NCBI GenBank assembly: GCA_036268615.1
Contig: DATATV010000064.1
Coordinates: 3,583-67,582, forward strand
DNA from: DATATV01 sp036268615
GTDB lineage: Bacteria; Actinomycetota; Actinomycetes; Mycobacteriales; Pseudonocardiaceae
Direction: 5' to 3'
Length of the DNA stretch: 64,000 nucleotides
How positions within the stretch are numbered: the first letter of the stretch is position 1; each line of letters starts with the position of its first letter. The notes beneath the pieces were generated by a model. That model was not told where the DNA came from, ran no database searches, and worked only from the letters and a program-made list of their open reading frames with translations. A program made the position numbers and the translations under genes. Positions 1 through 8,740 of this stretch are shown piece by piece.

Positions 1-1758
1 GGTTGCGGCCACGCAGCCAAGGACCAGGCCGATCGCGGTGACCGCCCAGGACTCGATCAGCGCCATCCGCACCACCTGGCCACGGCTGAGCCCGGTCACC
101 CGCGCCGCGGCGAACTCGGCCTTGCGCTCGGCGGCGGAGATCACCACCGCGTTGATCACTGCGACCAGGGTGTACAGACCGGCCAATCCCATGAGTACCA
201 CCAGGATGCCGGAGTTGACCTGTTTGTTGGAGTCGGTCCGGCTGGCCAGCGACCGGGCCACGGTGCTCACCGAACCCAGCCGTGCTGCCTGGATACGGGT
301 GGCGACGGCCGAGGGGTCCACTCCGGAATCAACCTGGACAACCGTCTGGACGTCCGCGCCGGCGAGCGCCGCAGCGGGCAGAATGTCCTGGGGCACCAGG
401 AAGTCCGCCCCGCCATTGACGAACTCGGGCAGCACCGCGACGACTCGCAGCGAGTAGGAGTGCCCACCGATGTCCGCGTCCACCATCGAGCCGACCGACA
501 GCCCGTCGTCGTTGTCGTTGCCCGGTCCCAGCGCGACCGTCAGCCCGTGCAGATCGGCCAGCGAGCCGCTCGTCGGTGACAGCGGATGCGTGCGCTGGTA
601 GGCGTTCGAGTCGATCGCGAGCGCACTGCGGTCGTGCACCTTCACCTTGGTCTTGTGCTTCTTCTGGGTGATCGTGGTGACCTGGAAGGGCAGGTTGACC
701 TGCTCGGCCGCCACCGCGACCCCCGGAACCGCGCCGATCCGAGCCGCACTGGCGCCCGATGAGTCGACGATCAGGTCGCCACTGATGGACCGGGCCTGCT
801 GGCCGTCACCGGCCGCCGTGACCGAGTTGATCGACGAGGACATGCCGAGCAGGAGGGCGACCAGCACCAGCAGCGGCGCCGCGGTGGACGCGCTGCGCCG
901 CACACCGTCGCGCAGGTTGGCCTGGGCCAGCTCACCGAGCGGACTGCGCCGCAGCAGCAGGCCGAACAGCCGCCCGAACAGCGGAACCACCAGCGGGCTC
1001 AGCGCACTGAGCGCGATCGCCGCGGCGATCGAGGTGAACATCGACAGCGGCACGGCGCCGTCGGCCGACGTGAACTGGGCGAGGATGGCCATCGCCACCG
1101 CACCGGCCAGGAAGAACGCCCCGAAGAACCAGCGCGGCGCGGTCATCACCCGCACCGCGGCACCGGTGTCCCGCAGTGCCTCCAGCGGACGCACCTTCGC
1201 CGCCCGCCGGGACGCGGCGAGCACGCCGAGCAGCGCGACGCCAATACCGACCCCGGCCGACACGCCGAAAATCCAGGACTGCCAGCGCGGCTCGAAACTG
1301 CTCGGCAGGAATTTCAGGTCGATCAGCATCCAGGTCTGCAGGCGCATCACCAACCGGCCGAGCGGCACGCCCAGCGCGGTGCCGATCACGCCGAGCAGCA
1401 ACGCCTCGGCCAGCAGCAACCGGCGCAACTGGCCGCGGCCGGCCCCGACCAGCCGGAGCAGCGCGAGGTCCTTGCGCCGCTGCGCGACGGTGAACGCGAA
1501 CGTCGAGCTGACGATGAACACCGCAAGGAACGCGCCCAACCCGAGAATCATCGCCAGCAGCGTGATCGCCGCCTCGTAGCTCTCGCTCAGCTGCTCGGCG
1601 GCCAGCGGCGACAGGCCGGCTGGGAGGTGCGGTGAGGCCGCCGACACGAGGATCAGCAGCGAGGACTGCACCAACGAGACACCGAGGCACACGGTCACGA
1701 TCGCGCCGATGAACAACTGCCAGCGTTCGCGGAAGGTGCGCAGGGACAAGCCGAACAT
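1..1758 (-). CDS. FtsX-family ABC transporter permease (3' end beyond window)
   Basis: Membrane subunit of a MacB/LolD-type exporter, partnered with the ATPase just upstream. The 586 visible codons show an N-terminal membrane segment, a first FtsX-like permease domain near residues 55-190 (with an RRKDLALLRLVGA-like coupling stretch), several hydrophobic helices, an extracytoplasmic region near residues 330-490, and the start of a second FtsX domain near residue 505 (ERKAEFAAARVTG). The ATG at 1758 follows the ATPase stop by one base, so the two genes are translationally coupled. The stop lies beyond position 1. The substrate cannot be deduced; drugs, peptides or lipids are all possible for this family. 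Confidence 0.93.
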   Translation of the reverse strand, partial: MFGLSLRTFRERWQLFIGAIVTVCLGVSLVQSSLLILVSAASPHLPAGLSPLAAEQLSESYEAAITLLAMILGLGAFLAVFIVSSTFAFTVAQRRKDLALLRLVGAGRGQLRRLLLAEALLLGVIGTALGVPLGRLVMRLQTWMLIDLKFLPSSFEPRWQSWIFGVSAGVGIGVALLGVLAASRRAAKVRPLEALRDTGAAVRVMTAPRWFFGAFFLAGAVAMAILAQFTSADGAVPLSMFTSIAAAIALSALSPLVVPLFGRLFGLLLRRSPLGELAQANLRDGVRRSASTAAPLLVLVALLLGMSSSINSVTAAGDGQQARSISGDLIVDSSGASAARIGAVPGVAVAAEQVNLPFQVTTITQKKHKTKVKVHDRSALAIDSNAYQRTHPLSPTSGSLADLHGLTVALGPGNDNDDGLSVGSMVDADIGGHSYSLRVVAVLPEFVNGGADFLVPQDILPAAALAGADVQTVVQVDSGVDPSAVATRIQAARLGSVSTVARSLASRTDSNKQVNSGILVVLMGLAGLYTLVAVINAVVISAAERKAEFAAARVTGLSRGQVVRMALIESWAVTAIGLVLGCVAAT

Positions 1759-1759
1759 G

Positions 1760-2527
1760 TCAGGCCTCCAGTCGGGCGAGCCGCTCGGCGACCTCGCGGG
1801 CTGTCGGCCGGATCGCACGGTCCACGATCCGGCCGTCGGACAGGAAGACCACGGCGTCGGCCCGGGCCGCGGCGGCCGGGTCGTGGGTGACCATCACGAT
1901 GCTCTGGCCGGCCAGATCCACCATGTCGCGCAACAGGGTCAGCACCGTGCGCGCCGAGGTCGAGTCGAGCGCGCCGGTCGGTTCGTCGGCGAAGAGCACC
2001 GCGGGCCGAGTGACCATCGCGCGGGCGATCGCCACCCGCTGCTGCTGGCCGCCGGACAGTTCCCGCGGCCGGTGCCGCAGCCGGCCGCTGAGGCCGACAC
2101 TGTCCAACACCGCCCGGACCTCTCTTTTGGACACTCGAATGCCGGCGAGCTTCAGCGGCAGCGCCACGTTCTGCTCCGCGGTCAGCGACGCGACCAGGTT
2201 GAAGCTCTGGAACACGAAGCCGATCTGCCGGCGGCGCAGTGCGGTCAGCTGCTTGTCCGAGGCACCGGTGATGTCCGTGCCGGCCAGCAGGACCTGGCCC
2301 GCGGTCACCTTCTCCAGGCCGGCCGCGCAGTGCAGCAGCGTCGACTTGCCCGACCCGGACGGGCCCATCACGGCCGTCCACGAGCCGGCCGGGAAGTCCA
2401 GGCTCACCCCGTCGAGTGCCCGCACCCGGGCCTGCTTGCCGCCGTACTCCCGGCTCACCCCGCGCAGTTCCACGGCGGCGGCGGCCCTGGTCGCCGGGCC
2501 GGACTGCGCGCTCATCGCTGGCATCAT
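1760..2527 (-). CDS. ABC transporter ATP-binding protein (MacB/LolD type)
   Basis: The ATPase that drives the neighbouring FtsX-type permease. About 255 residues, normal for the family. In order it shows a Walker A (GPSGSGKST, around residue 50), a Q-loop, the signature LSGGQQQRVAIARA, a Walker B/D-loop (AVLFADEPTGALD) and a switch histidine (MVTHDP). An open frame continues further upstream, but I choose the ATG-ATG pair at 2527/2524 because GAGGAC lies directly before it and the ABC domain begins about 20 residues later. It is divergent from the VIT-family gene, with about 117 bases between them. Confidence 0.93.
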   Translation of the reverse strand: MMPAMSAQSGPATRAAAAVELRGVSREYGGKQARVRALDGVSLDFPAGSWTAVMGPSGSGKSTLLHCAAGLEKVTAGQVLLAGTDITGASDKQLTALRRRQIGFVFQSFNLVASLTAEQNVALPLKLAGIRVSKREVRAVLDSVGLSGRLRHRPRELSGGQQQRVAIARAMVTRPAVLFADEPTGALDSTSARTVLTLLRDMVDLAGQSIVMVTHDPAAAARADAVVFLSDGRIVDRAIRPTAREVAERLARLEA

Positions 2528-2644
2528 GTCCTCAATTCCAGCCGGAATCACCGTTCCGGTCACTGCGGGCAACCGCCCGAACCCGAGTAGGGACCGCCCT
2601 ACCGCCGCCGGGCGCCGGACCCGGAGACCGGCGAGAATGACCGG

Positions 2645-3376
2645 GTGAACGCGGAGGACAAGCCGGTCGCGGGCAGCCCGCCGGCCGGCTGGAGTCATCG
2701 GCACCGGGACGTTTCCGGCGGCTGGCTGCGACCGACGGTGTTCGGGGCCGTGGACGGGCTGGTGACCAACTCCGCGTTGATCGCCGGCGTCGGCGGCGGC
2801 GGGGTGTCACCGCACACGATCCTGTTGACCGGACTGGCCGGTCTGGTCGCCGGCGCGTTCTCGATGGGGGCCGGCGAGTACGTCTCGGTGACCAACCAGA
2901 ACGAGTTGGTCGCGGCCGAGGTCTCGCTGGAGGCCGACATGCACGCGCGTTTTCCGTTGCAGGAACTGGCCGAGTTGACGGAGCGGTTCCGCTCCTACGG
3001 CGCCGACCCGGACACCGCGCACCGGATGGCCGTGGCCATCTCGCACGACCCCGACCAGGCACTGCGCTTCCACACCCGGGACGAACTGGGCGTCGACCCG
3101 CAGGAGTTGCCCTCGCCGTGGCTGGCCGGCGGCGCGTCGTTCGTCGCGTTCTCCCTCGGCGCGCTGCTGCCGCTGATCCCCTACCTGGCCGGGGTCGGCA
3201 CACTGGCGCCCTCGCTCGTGCTCAGCGGCGCCGCGCTGCTGGCCGGCGGAACGTTCGTGGGCCGATTGACCGGTCGGCCGCTGGTCCGTTCGGGCGTGCG
3301 CCAACTGCTGCTCGGCGCGTTGGCCGTCGCGGTCACTTTCGGTATCGGCCAACTGATCGGCACCCATGCGGGTTGA
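2645..3376 (+). CDS. VIT1/CCC1 family transporter
   Basis: Integral membrane protein of 243 residues of the vacuolar iron/manganese transporter family (VIT/CCC1). The N-terminal half carries the family signature (TVFGAVDGLVTNSALIAGV, near residues 31-50), then a helix ending GAGEYVSVTNQNE that supplies conserved acidic metal-binding positions, a cytosolic loop with acidic helices (residues ~90-155), and three C-terminal membrane helices. Bacterial homologues are thought to export Fe2+ or Mn2+; the metal here is not shown by the sequence. The start is a GTG; a GAGAAT hexamer ends six bases before it, so the transcript may be leaderless. Confidence 0.9.
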   Translation: MNAEDKPVAGSPPAGWSHRHRDVSGGWLRPTVFGAVDGLVTNSALIAGVGGGGVSPHTILLTGLAGLVAGAFSMGAGEYVSVTNQNELVAAEVSLEADMHARFPLQELAELTERFRSYGADPDTAHRMAVAISHDPDQALRFHTRDELGVDPQELPSPWLAGGASFVAFSLGALLPLIPYLAGVGTLAPSLVLSGAALLAGGTFVGRLTGRPLVRSGVRQLLLGALAVAVTFGIGQLIGTHAG

Positions 3377-3535
3377 GTACTCCGCCGGTCGTGCGGCCTG
3401 CCTGGACGAACGGCCGATCGCGATGGACGCTGTTGGGGTGGACATCCAACTGCGGTCAGCGATCTGGTTGAACACACTGGTGACCAACCCGGCCCGACCT
3501 GCTCGATTCTCGTCGGTCGAGCCGGCGGCGGCCTG

Positions 3536-4114
3536 ATGAACGGCCGACATCGGGTCGACCGGGAGGCGGCCATCAGCGCCGGGCTGCACTCCGCGCCGCG
3601 CAACGAACCCGAGATCGCGCCGCACGCGTTCCGCCGGGTGCTCTCGCACTACTGCACCGGGGTCGTGGTGATCACCTCGATGACCGAGAGCGGACCGGTC
3701 GGCCTGACCTGCCAGTCGTTCAGCGCGCTGTCCCTACGGCCGCCGCTGGTGCTGTTCAGCCCGGCGCAGGCGTCCACGAGTTGGCCGCTCATCCGGGCGC
3801 AGGGCATCTTCGCGGTGAACGTGCTCAACCACGACCAGCAACAGGTGGCCGCGGCGTTCTCCCGGCGCGGCGCCGACGGTGGCGACAAGTTCGCCGGCAT
3901 CGGCTGGCAACCCGGCCCGGTCGGCCTGCCGGTGCTCGACGACACGTTGGCGCACCTGGAATGCCGGCTGCACAGCGAGTTTCCTGGCGGCGACCACCAG
4001 ATCGTGGTCGGCCGGGTGCTCAGCCTCGCCGAGTCCCACGACGAGGACGGCCTGCCGCTGCTGTTCTTCCGCAGCGAGTACCACCGCCTGCACCACGCCC
4101 CGCCCGGCCCCTGA
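3536..4114 (+). CDS. Flavin reductase-domain protein
   Basis: 192-residue protein with a flavin reductase-like (FMN-binding split barrel) domain covering most of it: HYCTGVVVITS, then GLTCQSFSALSLRPPLVLFS, and a substrate/flavin-loop region ending HRLHHAP. Relatives (HpaC, HsaB, RutF) supply reduced FMN to a two-component monooxygenase or reduce flavins with NAD(P)H. No partner monooxygenase lies nearby, so its job is open. It is convergent with the MFS gene, eight bases apart. The start is the first ATG of the frame; the ribosome site is weak, so a slightly later start is possible. Confidence 0.85.
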   Translation: MNGRHRVDREAAISAGLHSAPRNEPEIAPHAFRRVLSHYCTGVVVITSMTESGPVGLTCQSFSALSLRPPLVLFSPAQASTSWPLIRAQGIFAVNVLNHDQQQVAAAFSRRGADGGDKFAGIGWQPGPVGLPVLDDTLAHLECRLHSEFPGGDHQIVVGRVLSLAESHDEDGLPLLFFRSEYHRLHHAPPGP

Positions 4115-4122
4115 ACCGGGTC

Positions 4123-5304
4123 CTACGCGATCCGGTCCGCCCGGCCGAGCACGGTGAGCGCGGCGACACCGGCCGCGGCGGCGGCGAGCACGAGGCCGAG
4201 GGTCGGGCGGTCGGCGGTGAAGCCGGCGAGCACCGCGCCGAGCGACGCTCCCCCGGACATGATCGTGTTCACCCAGGACTGGGCCTCGGTGGCGGTCCCG
4301 ACCGGCGCGGCCTCTGCGGTCGCGGTGAACAAGGTCGCCAGGGTCGGGCCGAGGCAGAGCCCGGCGAGCGGCGCGGCGAGCGCCAGCAGCGGCGCGAACA
4401 GGCTCGCCGCGGCCAGCACGGCCAGGCCGAGCGCGTAACCGGCCAGCAGCCGCAGCAACCGCCCGGCCGCGCCCGGACCGGGTGGCAGCCGCGAGCCCAG
4501 CAGCAGGCTGCCCAGAATGCTGCCGATCGACACGCCGGCCAGCAGCGGACCCGACGCCCACAGCGCGCCCGCCGCCCGCGCGTAGGCGGTCAACGACACC
4601 TCGGTCGCGCTCAGCGCCAGGTTGGCCAGGGCCGCGGTGACCAGCAGCCTGCGCAGCCCCGGCGAGCGCAGCGCCCCCAGCAGGCCGGACCGGGCGGTGG
4701 TCGCCGCCGGGTCGCGGGGCTGCCGGCTGACCACGACGGCCGCACCCACGGTCAGCGCGAGCAGCGCACCCAGCGCCACCGACGGCGCGACCCCGGTGGC
4801 CAACGCGCTGGCCAGTGCCGGACCGGCGATCATCGCCAGGTCGAACACGGCCGCGTCCAGCGCGAACCCGGCGTGCCGCAGTGGTGCGGGTGTGCGGTGC
4901 GCCCACAGCCCGCGCATCGCCGGGCTCAGCGGTGGTGTGGACAGTCCGGCCAGCAGCGCCGCGCCGACCAGCACGTCCGGCCGCGGATATCGGCTGGCGG
5001 CGGTCATCAGCCAGAGCAGTGCGAGCAGGTAGCCGACCAGACAGATCGGCACCACCACCCGCAGGCCGCGCCGGTCGGCCAGCCGGCCACGCAGCGGCGC
5101 GGTCAGCGCCTGCCCGAGCGTGTAGCCGCCGACCACGAGGCCGGCGACGCCGAACGACGCGTGCTGCGCCGCGACCAACAGCAACGTCACCGCGACCATG
5201 CCCTGCGGCAGTCGCGCGCAGACATCGGTGAGCGCCAACTGGCGCAACCCCGGCTGGGCCAGCAGCCGGCGATACGAGCCCTGGCTCCCCTCCGCGACCG
5301 TCAC
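4123..5304 (-). CDS. MFS transporter
   Basis: About 393 residues with roughly twelve hydrophobic helices and a major-facilitator loop (LADRRGLRVVVP) between helices 2 and 3. It is most like drug/metabolite exporters of the MFS-1 group; the substrate is unknown. The frame is open far upstream, but that part is only the antisense of the lipoprotein gene. I choose the GTG at 5304 because GGAAGAG lies eight bases before it and the first helix follows about 35 residues later. A GTG at 5313 is an alternative. It is divergent from the lipoprotein gene. Confidence 0.88.
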   Translation of the reverse strand: MTVAEGSQGSYRRLLAQPGLRQLALTDVCARLPQGMVAVTLLLVAAQHASFGVAGLVVGGYTLGQALTAPLRGRLADRRGLRVVVPICLVGYLLALLWLMTAASRYPRPDVLVGAALLAGLSTPPLSPAMRGLWAHRTPAPLRHAGFALDAAVFDLAMIAGPALASALATGVAPSVALGALLALTVGAAVVVSRQPRDPAATTARSGLLGALRSPGLRRLLVTAALANLALSATEVSLTAYARAAGALWASGPLLAGVSIGSILGSLLLGSRLPPGPGAAGRLLRLLAGYALGLAVLAAASLFAPLLALAAPLAGLCLGPTLATLFTATAEAAPVGTATEAQSWVNTIMSGGASLGAVLAGFTADRPTLGLVLAAAAAGVAALTVLGRADRIA

Positions 5305-5605
5305 GCCGGTCACTCTTCCATCGGCCCCGATGTGCCGCCGCTCACGCCTGACCTGCGCCGACAGCCGACCGGATGACTGCCGCCGGAGAAAATCGAACAA
5401 CGGGAAAAAGAAAAGCGCCGAAATTACCCGCCAACCCCCGACGAGCTGCGCCGATTGCCAGTTTTCCCAGCTCAAGCCAATGTTATGTGGATCACAGGGC
5501 GTTGGCAAATCGCGTTGAACCGTTCTGGAACCGGGTCCGTATAGCGGGGTGAACGGCTCACCAGGAACCGGAAGCCGGCCAGACTTTACTGGGAGAACAG
5601 TCGAA
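5305..5605 (+). promoter_or_regulatory. Intergenic region with a possible lipoprotein promoter
   Basis: About 300 bases between the divergent MFS and lipoprotein genes with no credible gene. A TTGAAC at 5515-5520 and TATAGC at 5540-5545 are 19 bases apart, a little long for a sigma-70-type promoter. The sequence is locally AT-richer (around 5390-5520) than the coding DNA. This is a weak prediction. Confidence 0.3.
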
Positions 5606-7054
5606 ATGATCCGAACTCGTGTTGCGATACTCGCTGCCCTTTTGGCGGGCGGTGTGGCGGCACTGACCGCCTGCGGGACGGGCGGCAGCGCCAGCCCCGC
5701 GCCCCAGTCCACCGGCTCCGCCACCGCGAGCCTGACCTCGGCCGTCACCTTCGTGACCGGTACGGCCCAGCAGAACAACGCCCCCGCCGACACCGGCGAC
5801 TTCTTCACCGGCCCGAGCAACAGCGCGGCCGCGATGAAGTGGGTCCAGCTCAGCGCGGGCGCGGCCGGCGCGCTCAACCCGGTCGTGCTCAACGGCGCCG
5901 GCTTCACCTTGTACCGCTTCGACAAGGACACCCCCAAGCCCTCTGCGTCCAACTGCAACGGCACCTGCGCCACCACCTGGCCGCCCGTGCTGGTCCAGCC
6001 CGGCTCGCGAATCTTCGTCGACGGTGTGTCCAAAGCGGACGTTGGCCTGGTCAAGCGCGCCGACGGCACCATGCAGGTGACCCTGCACGGCTGGCCGCTC
6101 TACAAGTTCAGCAAGGACACCGCCGCCGGCCAGACCAACGGGCAGGGCGTCGGCGGCACCTGGTTCGGCATCACGCCGGACGGCACCAAGGCCGGCCAGT
6201 CCCAGCAGGGCGTCGACCCCAACTCGGGCGTCGACTACAAGAACGGCACCGCGGCCCAGAACAACGCGCCGCCCAACACGGGTGACAACTACAACGGCCC
6301 GCGCAACAGCCCGGAAGCGATGAAGTGGGTCCAGCTGACCGCCGGTTCGGCCAACGGTCTCAACCCGATCGTGCACGACGGCGCCGGCTTCACCCTGTAC
6401 CGCTTCGACAAGGACACCCCGCACCCGTCCACGTCCAACTGCAACGGCACCTGCGCCACCACCTGGCCGCCCGTGCTGGTCCAGCCCGGCTCGCGAATCT
6501 TCGTCGACGGTGTTCCCACCGATGAGATCGGCATCATCAAGCGCGCTGACGGCACCCGTCAGGTGACCATCGGCAACTGGCCGGTCTACCGGTTCAGCGG
6601 CGACACCGCTGCTGGCCAGACCAACGGTGAGGGCGTCGGCGGCACCTGGTTCGCGGTGTCCCCGAAGGGCGGCAAGGTCCTGCCCCCGGCTGGTTCCACC
6701 CCGCCGCCGGCCACCACCCCGCCGCCGGCCACCACCACGGCGCCGGCCACCACGACCACCACCCCTTCGGACTCGGGTTCCACCGGCACGGTGACCCTGG
6801 GCAACGGCAGCGTCATCCTGGACACCGGCACCAACTTCAGCGAGCCCAACGGTTCGTTCGGCGTGGCCGGCCCCGGCTGCCAGAACGTGTCCGGCCCCAA
6901 CCAGGCCGAGTCGCTGCAGCTGGCCGGCGGCCCGATCAAGATCTGGACCGGCCAGAACTGCACCGGCACCTCCGCGGTGGTGACCAGCAGCGTGGCCGAC
7001 CTGTCCACGATCGGGTTCTCCCAGAAGATCGTCTCCATCCGGTTCGGCGGCTGA
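5606..7054 (+). CDS. Secreted-repeat lipoprotein with two COG4315-type domains and crystallin-like tail
   Basis: Predicted lipoprotein of 482 residues. A signal peptide ends in a lipobox (LTAC, Cys23). Two copies of the 'secreted repeat of unknown function' (COG4315/Lipoprotein_15) follow, at about residues 50-195 and 215-355, each with the core GAGFTLYRFDKDTPKPS-like start, a CNGTCATTWPP Cys pair, and GGTWF at the end. Then comes a Pro/Thr-rich linker (~360-390) and a C-terminal domain with paired Cys resembling the beta/gamma-crystallin or SMPI-like fold. Related repeats occur in surface proteins; no activity is established. The ATG at 5606 follows GGGAG. The frame starts further up, but the lipobox fixes this start. 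Confidence 0.88.
   Translation: MIRTRVAILAALLAGGVAALTACGTGGSASPAPQSTGSATASLTSAVTFVTGTAQQNNAPADTGDFFTGPSNSAAAMKWVQLSAGAAGALNPVVLNGAGFTLYRFDKDTPKPSASNCNGTCATTWPPVLVQPGSRIFVDGVSKADVGLVKRADGTMQVTLHGWPLYKFSKDTAAGQTNGQGVGGTWFGITPDGTKAGQSQQGVDPNSGVDYKNGTAAQNNAPPNTGDNYNGPRNSPEAMKWVQLTAGSANGLNPIVHDGAGFTLYRFDKDTPHPSTSNCNGTCATTWPPVLVQPGSRIFVDGVPTDEIGIIKRADGTRQVTIGNWPVYRFSGDTAAGQTNGEGVGGTWFAVSPKGGKVLPPAGSTPPPATTPPPATTTAPATTTTTPSDSGSTGTVTLGNGSVILDTGTNFSEPNGSFGVAGPGCQNVSGPNQAESLQLAGGPIKIWTGQNCTGTSAVVTSSVADLSTIGFSQKIVSIRFGG
5946..6513 (+). repeat. Perfect 82-bp direct repeat inside the lipoprotein gene
   Basis: Bases 5946-6027 and 6432-6513 are identical over 82 bp at an offset of 486 bp. They encode the CNGTCATTWPP...FVDGV part of each repeat domain, while flanking parts of the two domains have diverged. 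This points to recent gene conversion between the two domains. Confidence 0.95.
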
Positions 7055-7100
7055 GCCGAACCCCGCTGACCTGGGCCCATCCCGTGGTGCCCAGCAACCC

Positions 7101-7133
7101 GGAGCGCGCATCCTCACCGAGGATGCGCGCTCC
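7101..7133 (+). terminator. Rho-independent-like terminator after the lipoprotein gene
   Basis: A perfect 15-bp inverted repeat (7101-7115 with 7119-7133, loop ACC), strongly G+C rich, 47 bases after the stop. There is no long T tract, as is common in actinomycetes. The rest of the gap up to 7413 shows no gene or clear signal. Confidence 0.8.
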
Positions 7134-7413
7134 GGCGTTTCGACAGGGTGATTCGATGTGACGATGGTCACTCAATCGTGCCGATCTTTCGGGAGCCGCG
7201 CAGCCGATCGCATCGTCATATCCTCAAGTACGTACAGGCAGTGACCGGAGTCGTGAGCTCGGGCCGGACAGAGGGCGGTAACACGGGTGCAAGCCAAATG
7301 GCCTCGGTGCCGGAGCGGCTCTGGTAAGACTGCACAGATCATCGGCGGACATGTGGACTGGACCAGTCCGGCCGAAGCAGTAGTCCAGGTCGAATCCGCG
7401 GTGGGAGTGGCTG

Positions 7414-8700
7414 GTGCCTAAGTCTGGTTCGGGTTTCAAGATCGCCACGTCCGACCTGCACAGTTCGGGGTCGACGCTGACGAACTTCGGTGACCAGGTC
7501 GCCAAGGGCGGCGACAAGCTGCAGACCCTCGGTCAGAATCTGGTCTCCCATGCCAGCAGCGACAAGTCGGGCGTCGGCAAGATCATCGCCAACGCGATGG
7601 GCAAGGGCTCGCAGATCGCCGGCAAGGTCTTCAGCGAGGCCGGCCGGGTCGCCGGCGCGGCCGGCAAGCGCCTGCACTCCGGGGCGTCGGCGCACGAGGA
7701 CAACGAGTCCGATGTCACCAGCAAGCTCAAGGGCATCAGCAACCCGACCGAGGGCAGCGGGAGCAAGCCGCGCGCGGTGCCGTCCGGTTCCGGCGAGCCG
7801 AGCGGCGCCAAGGGCGGCAAGTCCGGCGGGTCTGACAAGCCGCTGAATCTGGACAACGACAAGCCCAAGAACCCCAACGAGAGCCCCAGCGACGGCAACG
7901 GCGCGGGCGACAAGGGCAGCGGGTCCGACAAGCCGCTCAACCTGGACAACGACAAGCCCAAGAACCCCAACGAGAGCTCCGGCGACGGCAACGGCGGGGG
8001 CGACAAGGGCGGCTCCGGGGGCAAGGACGGCTCGGGTGGCAAGGACGGCCCGAACAAGGACGGCTCCGGCGAGGGCGGCGGTGACAAGGCACCCACCGAT
8101 CCGCAGTCGATCAGCGGCACGCTCAACCCGAAGGACAAGCCGAGCTACTTGTCCCGCCAGGACGATGACTTCAGCGCCCCGATGAACAACTTCGGTAAGA
8201 CTCCGCTGCCCAAGACCCGGTTCGACCCGCAGCAGGGCATGATCCCGGCCAACCCGGACGGCAAGACCACCATCCCGCAACACATCATGGGCGGCCGTAA
8301 CCCGGAGGAGAAGGGGAACAGCCCCTACACCTCATTCGCCCCCGAGGGTGGCGACGGGAAGATCTACGGCAAGCAGGAAATGCAGCTGGACCACAACAAG
8401 CTGCAGGCCGACATCAACGACGGCAAGGTCCAGGGCGTCCAGGTGGTCTCCCCGCACGAAGTGCAGGGTTCGCTCCAGAGTGAGATCGATGGCAAAGCCG
8501 GCAGGCCGGTCGACACCAACCTGCCCAGCGACGCGACCGCCGACCAGATCAAGGCGCATCTCAAGTCGCAGGGGTTGAGCAACAGCGCGATCAAGTCGGC
8601 GCAGCCGCGCGTGCAGGCTCTGCTCAACACCCGTCGCGACGACGAATGGCTGGTCAAGGGTACGATCCCGCCCGGTTACCTGACGATGACCAGGTCCTGA
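7414..8700 (+). CDS. Putative type VII-secreted polymorphic toxin
   Basis: 428 residues in three parts. Residues 1-108 look like an EspC/WXG-like helical export domain: FKIATSDL start, alternating small residues, then LHSGASAHEDNESDV. Residues ~109-240 are a low-complexity Gly/Ser/Lys/Asp linker containing a 31-residue duplication (SDKPLNLDNDKPKNPNES, 93-bp offset). The C-terminal ~190 residues form a distinct domain with QHIMGGRNPEEKGNSPYTSF, reminiscent of the H...S-x-S/T pattern of ADP-ribosyltransferase-like toxins. That match is motif-level only. This N-secretion/linker/C-toxin plan is typical of polymorphic toxins, and the next gene fits an immunity protein. GTG start after GGTGGGAG. 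No catalytic activity is proven. Confidence 0.6.
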   Translation: MPKSGSGFKIATSDLHSSGSTLTNFGDQVAKGGDKLQTLGQNLVSHASSDKSGVGKIIANAMGKGSQIAGKVFSEAGRVAGAAGKRLHSGASAHEDNESDVTSKLKGISNPTEGSGSKPRAVPSGSGEPSGAKGGKSGGSDKPLNLDNDKPKNPNESPSDGNGAGDKGSGSDKPLNLDNDKPKNPNESSGDGNGGGDKGGSGGKDGSGGKDGPNKDGSGEGGGDKAPTDPQSISGTLNPKDKPSYLSRQDDDFSAPMNNFGKTPLPKTRFDPQQGMIPANPDGKTTIPQHIMGGRNPEEKGNSPYTSFAPEGGDGKIYGKQEMQLDHNKLQADINDGKVQGVQVVSPHEVQGSLQSEIDGKAGRPVDTNLPSDATADQIKAHLKSQGLSNSAIKSAQPRVQALLNTRRDDEWLVKGTIPPGYLTMTRS

Positions 8701-8740
8701 TGCACTCCTCCACCACGACGCCAAGCCGAGGAAATCCGTC

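Noticed and set aside
3781..5376. Long Arg/Gln/Gly-rich frame across the flavin reductase and MFS genes
   Set aside because: Overlaps two well-supported genes. Its composition is typical of out-of-frame high-GC translation.
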